From Fragilaria crotonensis (lineage: Eukaryota; Bacillariophyta; Fragilariophyceae; Fragilariales; Fragilariaceae): a stretch of 27,755 bases of DNA. Both the position numbers and the translations under genes were made by a program. Positions 25,601 through 27,755 of this stretch are shown here, one piece after another; within the stretch, counting starts at the first letter, position 1, and each line of letters starts with the position of its first letter. A model generated the notes under the pieces. The model saw nothing but the letters and a program-made list of their open reading frames with translations, was not told the DNA's origin and searched no databases. The stretch is taken from positions 1 through 27,755 of the forward strand of contig JAKSYS010000750.1 in NCBI GenBank assembly GCA_022925895.1. The letters are read 5' to 3'.

Positions 25601-27755
25601 AAAGCGAAAACTTCGCGTGAAGATCGTGAAGGACTCTACGATTGGAAGTTTTTCAACGCACTCGTTTCCCCTGATGAGGAATCTGCAAAGCGTCTGATGA
25701 AAGTTGTCCATGACAAAAGGACGATGGGGAAGTTGTTGCAAGTAATGGAACTTATCAACACAGACCTCCACAAAATAATGCGCTACATCTTGAAGCAGGT
25801 ATGGCGAGCCAGAGAGATCTTCGATCAAGAAGGTATTTCTGATCCTGGTCACGCTCTGTCTGGTCATAAGATGGCAAGATTGGTGTCTCTATTCATGTGT
25901 GGAGATATCAGCCAACTTGAAGTGGTCCGGCCTATCATTCGTCGAGTCACTTCCGGTGAAGGCTTGGATGTTGTAAAGATAAAGGAACTTTTGCGTCAGC
26001 ATGTCGAGGCCTACGACGAATGGGCACCTGAGATTGACCGCGTGGTTCGCTGGGCAGCTATCATGCTAGGACCGATGGCCCCGCCACAAAATGTTGTGGA
26101 GGGCGAAGTCCCTCCATTGTCGGCCTTGCCTCAGCACGCTGCACGATTTCAAAACATTCCATCAGCCCGACTGCTGTACACTCGCATTCATGACAAGCTT
26201 CAGTTGCCCCTTGAGCCATCATTCTCGAACTTGCTGAGCAGCGTGTCCCCGTATCTCAGTTTAGCGCAGGTCGAATACTTCCTTCAAGTGCGAAAGCCTA
26301 TTGATTGGCAGCCATCAGACCTCCGAAGGCTTAGGTATGTTTATGCTGTGAAAACGAAGGTTTTGGACATCTCAGAATCCTACGGAGGTCTCTCATTTCT
26401 GCCCCAGAGTTTTCTGGTGTCGGTCTTCCTCGGCGAGGCTACTCGTGCAAGCCTAAGAGTCACTCGCTCACGTAGCGGAGACAAGCGTCGTATTTCTCGA
26501 CAATGGTCGTCGCCTACTGTCAACTCGAGAAAGGTGTCGACTCTTTCCGTTCTTCGTCGTCGTCGAATGCAAGCACCCCAATCGTCGCAACTTGGTGAAA
26601 TTACAGAGGATGCTGAGGGGGATTATATTGTGACTCCTGCTGGACGTGTGGCATCACATGCGAATTTCGCAGACGACAAGTCCGTATCTGTCCTGCCAGA
26701 CAACCTTTTTCTCGAATTCTCAGGCGATACCTCTCGAGACCCTGTATCGGATGTCACCCCTTATGAACTGGGTGACTCTTTGCTTGGACCGGCTGATGTT
26801 GCGATCTTGCTCCAGGCTGGACTTACATCTGCAATGAAATCATCAACCGTTGTTCAGCTTAACCAAAGAATGCTCTTGGATCTCATTGCCACTCAACCAA
26901 GGAGTTTCGCCGTTGCCGTCCTTGCTGAAATAGGCATTCACGGTGGGCAAGGATCTCCGCGAGGGCTAACTTCCGCCTTAATGGCGCTGCTCGAACTAGA
27001 CCAAAGCTCGTTTACACCGATCAATAGGCTCGACATGCATGCTCTACTCGAATCGTGGTTGCCTGGCTTTAAAGTCCCTCGACGGGATGACTACATGGCG
27101 GGAGGAAGATGGGCCCGGCAGAGTTACTATGAAGCGCTATTCTCAGTATCCAAGAGTATTCTTGAAGACGCCGAATGTTATATGGCATTGAAGTCTCATA
27201 TCCAGCGCGATAGACAATACATCGAAAGTGACCCGTTACCACAAACGCGAGAGCAACGCGATTCGATGAACGACCTGGGTCCTGAGCTCACCCACTCGTT
27301 AGCACCCGTTGGACGAAAGCCAACAAAGCTGACCGCAGCAATTGATTATGCAAGGCAAAAGATTCTTGAGGCTGATCAATTGGGCCATAATGTCATGGAC
27401 AACCTCATCAGAGACGAACAAGATACCAAGAAGAGTAAGGCATACTCGATTGCTGTCAGTGCCTACCAGGAGTCGTTTCAAGCCTGTACTCGTGTCCTAG
27501 AGCTAGATAAGATGGCGTTTCAGGCAGACTGGTTCCGCGATTTTTACCGTCGCAACTACGACGCGTTGATGGTGTATTCCATGCACTCAAATGTCATGGA
27601 AGACGTTGACAACGTTCGGCATTGGTTTTCCGCCTTACGTCGAGGGAGCAGTGCGCAAACAACATGTCAAACTGGCCATCCATTGCTTCAACGCGAGGCG
27701 GCAGCTGACTTTGACGTCTCGTTTGACGACGCGCCTCCGGCACCGCCTCGTCCAG
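22667..27755 (+). CDS. Very large membrane-anchored protein of unknown family (3'-truncated by the window)
   Basis: One frame is open from ATG 22667 to the window end with no stop or intron, at least 1,696 codons. An in-frame stop at 22631 bounds the start; ATG 22742 is a second option. A single hydrophobic helix near the N-terminus (VYLTSAIVLLTALIFVQL) is followed by basic RAFARPKPVPMK, suggesting a signal anchor with the bulk cytosolic. A disordered Ser/Arg-rich stretch comes next. Then comes a region of alternating hydrophobic strands (SLSFSGHVLLFGWIPIPF, ISVTLPTFIIPQPHALLEF) and a long beta-rich middle. The C-terminal third is helical (about 25700 onward) and the visible end is acidic then proline-rich. 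I recognise no family. The shape (N-terminal anchor plus long beta-rich region) recalls lipid-transfer or scaffold proteins, but no motif supports that. Confidence 0.8.
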   Translation, partial: MTSFLSSFHHSRLPSPIDGYVSWLVMEHVPHADVYLTSAIVLLTALIFVQLRAFARPKPVPMKLLPRRPALQILFKPDDSIPASSDTTATKATTHADSQSVSSRRRLRKPSEVMRSVTESIFRRQSSTDPADFHIPSPDLPKAETWQTPGVELSESDDDQEYTPGHSVTTESPFVHLKDLPDSFAPLLSSSHVEFIFNQLTTDLIHAVQVKGGVRIREGRHEIPLDKDNSRPQFVIEPPKGGCRVTAVVTIGSDGLSEEQDLDVLRPTTSRSRPMVKKAGVVLDPPLSLKNVAPTLIHFPTLFEDRFVPTLRQIQIVRLVIDTVISLSSFLEKVLWIIESKCQVYLSKVQITPLYKGKRNDDDAPEWRLSLSFSGHVLLFGWIPIPFISVTLPTFIIPQPHALLEFLMTPQPLASAKLKRENIAEKRIALASLNFVEGWNVEAKAVATPPALGVDLTLPGGVSLAIELMPGRDPGAGMRRQDAVGDTANPTAAPAGDPTDHLSSMNSLSSWTTRPENQSYQRYGSKRTPSLLSPTSGAAVGASCPAFDSNDLVPWMFHFVAKGAVSSDRLSVNIVKCSVTNDEDAKSGRSSFSTAGSLAVWKADLATVLSSNTIPIEKRASYGHLAALASSEEAPSVGEMLLYPEENSTKTSPSNILRMLGYDYAFDVFDSQIDAVTCCVGASHPMLRGGTMVTTILESIYMNGSATARQGTVINPGEWRQKRNILRHLPAVDMTFGIQNAYIPSESLSYSDDGQTRCIPEMEGGRVMVRFIGGIETKGDASDDGTSVAPSASEGIKVIADIGIEAVSLKNESAVKEFPELDIFEGVKLKTLLSGAFTGQVSSHLRPQTLSSSMSTTGPNIKNPLEAYEIDFRNSSLSFRVKESSAILGHRRVIIPTETTIAVKIVESVVDMSLEGTTQCELSWDFQGLSPILQATEPGQSPADAMHENKKQVSLLIAPLRQGRLNFHVSPVGGIVITKAKTSREDREGLYDWKFFNALVSPDEESAKRLMKVVHDKRTMGKLLQVMELINTDLHKIMRYILKQVWRAREIFDQEGISDPGHALSGHKMARLVSLFMCGDISQLEVVRPIIRRVTSGEGLDVVKIKELLRQHVEAYDEWAPEIDRVVRWAAIMLGPMAPPQNVVEGEVPPLSALPQHAARFQNIPSARLLYTRIHDKLQLPLEPSFSNLLSSVSPYLSLAQVEYFLQVRKPIDWQPSDLRRLRYVYAVKTKVLDISESYGGLSFLPQSFLVSVFLGEATRASLRVTRSRSGDKRRISRQWSSPTVNSRKVSTLSVLRRRRMQAPQSSQLGEITEDAEGDYIVTPAGRVASHANFADDKSVSVLPDNLFLEFSGDTSRDPVSDVTPYELGDSLLGPADVAILLQAGLTSAMKSSTVVQLNQRMLLDLIATQPRSFAVAVLAEIGIHGGQGSPRGLTSALMALLELDQSSFTPINRLDMHALLESWLPGFKVPRRDDYMAGGRWARQSYYEALFSVSKSILEDAECYMALKSHIQRDRQYIESDPLPQTREQRDSMNDLGPELTHSLAPVGRKPTKLTAAIDYARQKILEADQLGHNVMDNLIRDEQDTKKSKAYSIAVSAYQESFQACTRVLELDKMAFQADWFRDFYRRNYDALMVYSMHSNVMEDVDNVRHWFSALRRGSSAQTTCQTGHPLLQREAAADFDVSFDDAPPAPPRP

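Overview
The window is nuclear DNA of a eukaryotic alga, most likely a diatom and probably a pennate one. The reasons are: compact genes with short GT-AG introns (71 to 124 nt, GTAAGT/GTAGGT donors), about 50% GC, two Ty1/copia retrotransposons, intergenic DNA rich in GTAC/TACTGTA motifs, and a bacterial-type (type III) pantothenate kinase in a spliced nuclear gene. The species is not established.

Layout. (1) 3-7093: Ty1/copia retrotransposon A on the minus strand, with about 315-bp LTRs, PBS and PPT candidates, and gag-PR-INT-RT-RNase H in order but spread over several frames. Its leader (6509-6740) holds an array of at least eight small stem-loops that nearly all share one triloop type. (2) 7421-9838 (+): FAD-dependent oxidoreductase of the DAO/GlpA-like type with a Q-rich N-terminal extension and a spliced C-terminus. 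(3) 9940-12116 (-), convergent: a three-exon gene fusing a type III pantothenate kinase-like domain to two Tudor-like modules joined by a basic, repeat-bearing linker. (4) 12597-13539 (-): unrecognised gene. (5) 13691-16235: a short non-autonomous copia element B (minus) with 382-bp LTRs and an exact 6-bp target duplication, keeping gag, protease and an RT remnant. (6) 16418-21891 (+): cohesin loader SCC2/NIPBL with a PHD finger and HEAT repeats. (7) 22667 to the window end (+): N-terminal part of a very large, single-exon, membrane-anchored protein of unknown family.

How the parts relate. The host genes do not form one pathway. SCC2 and the Tudor-bearing kinase gene are chromatin-related; the rest are metabolic or unknown. 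Element B sits inside what would be the shared promoter region between the unknown minus-strand gene and SCC2. Element A's 5' LTR lies 330 bp upstream of the oxidoreductase ATG, pointing away from it.

Caution on frameshifts. In SCC2, in the Tudor module and through most of element A, conserved protein runs on after the frame changes in the direction expected from missing bases, several times at short homopolymers. This fits under-called homopolymers in a draft assembly better than gene decay. SCC2 is therefore called a functional gene, and the coding state of element A is left open.
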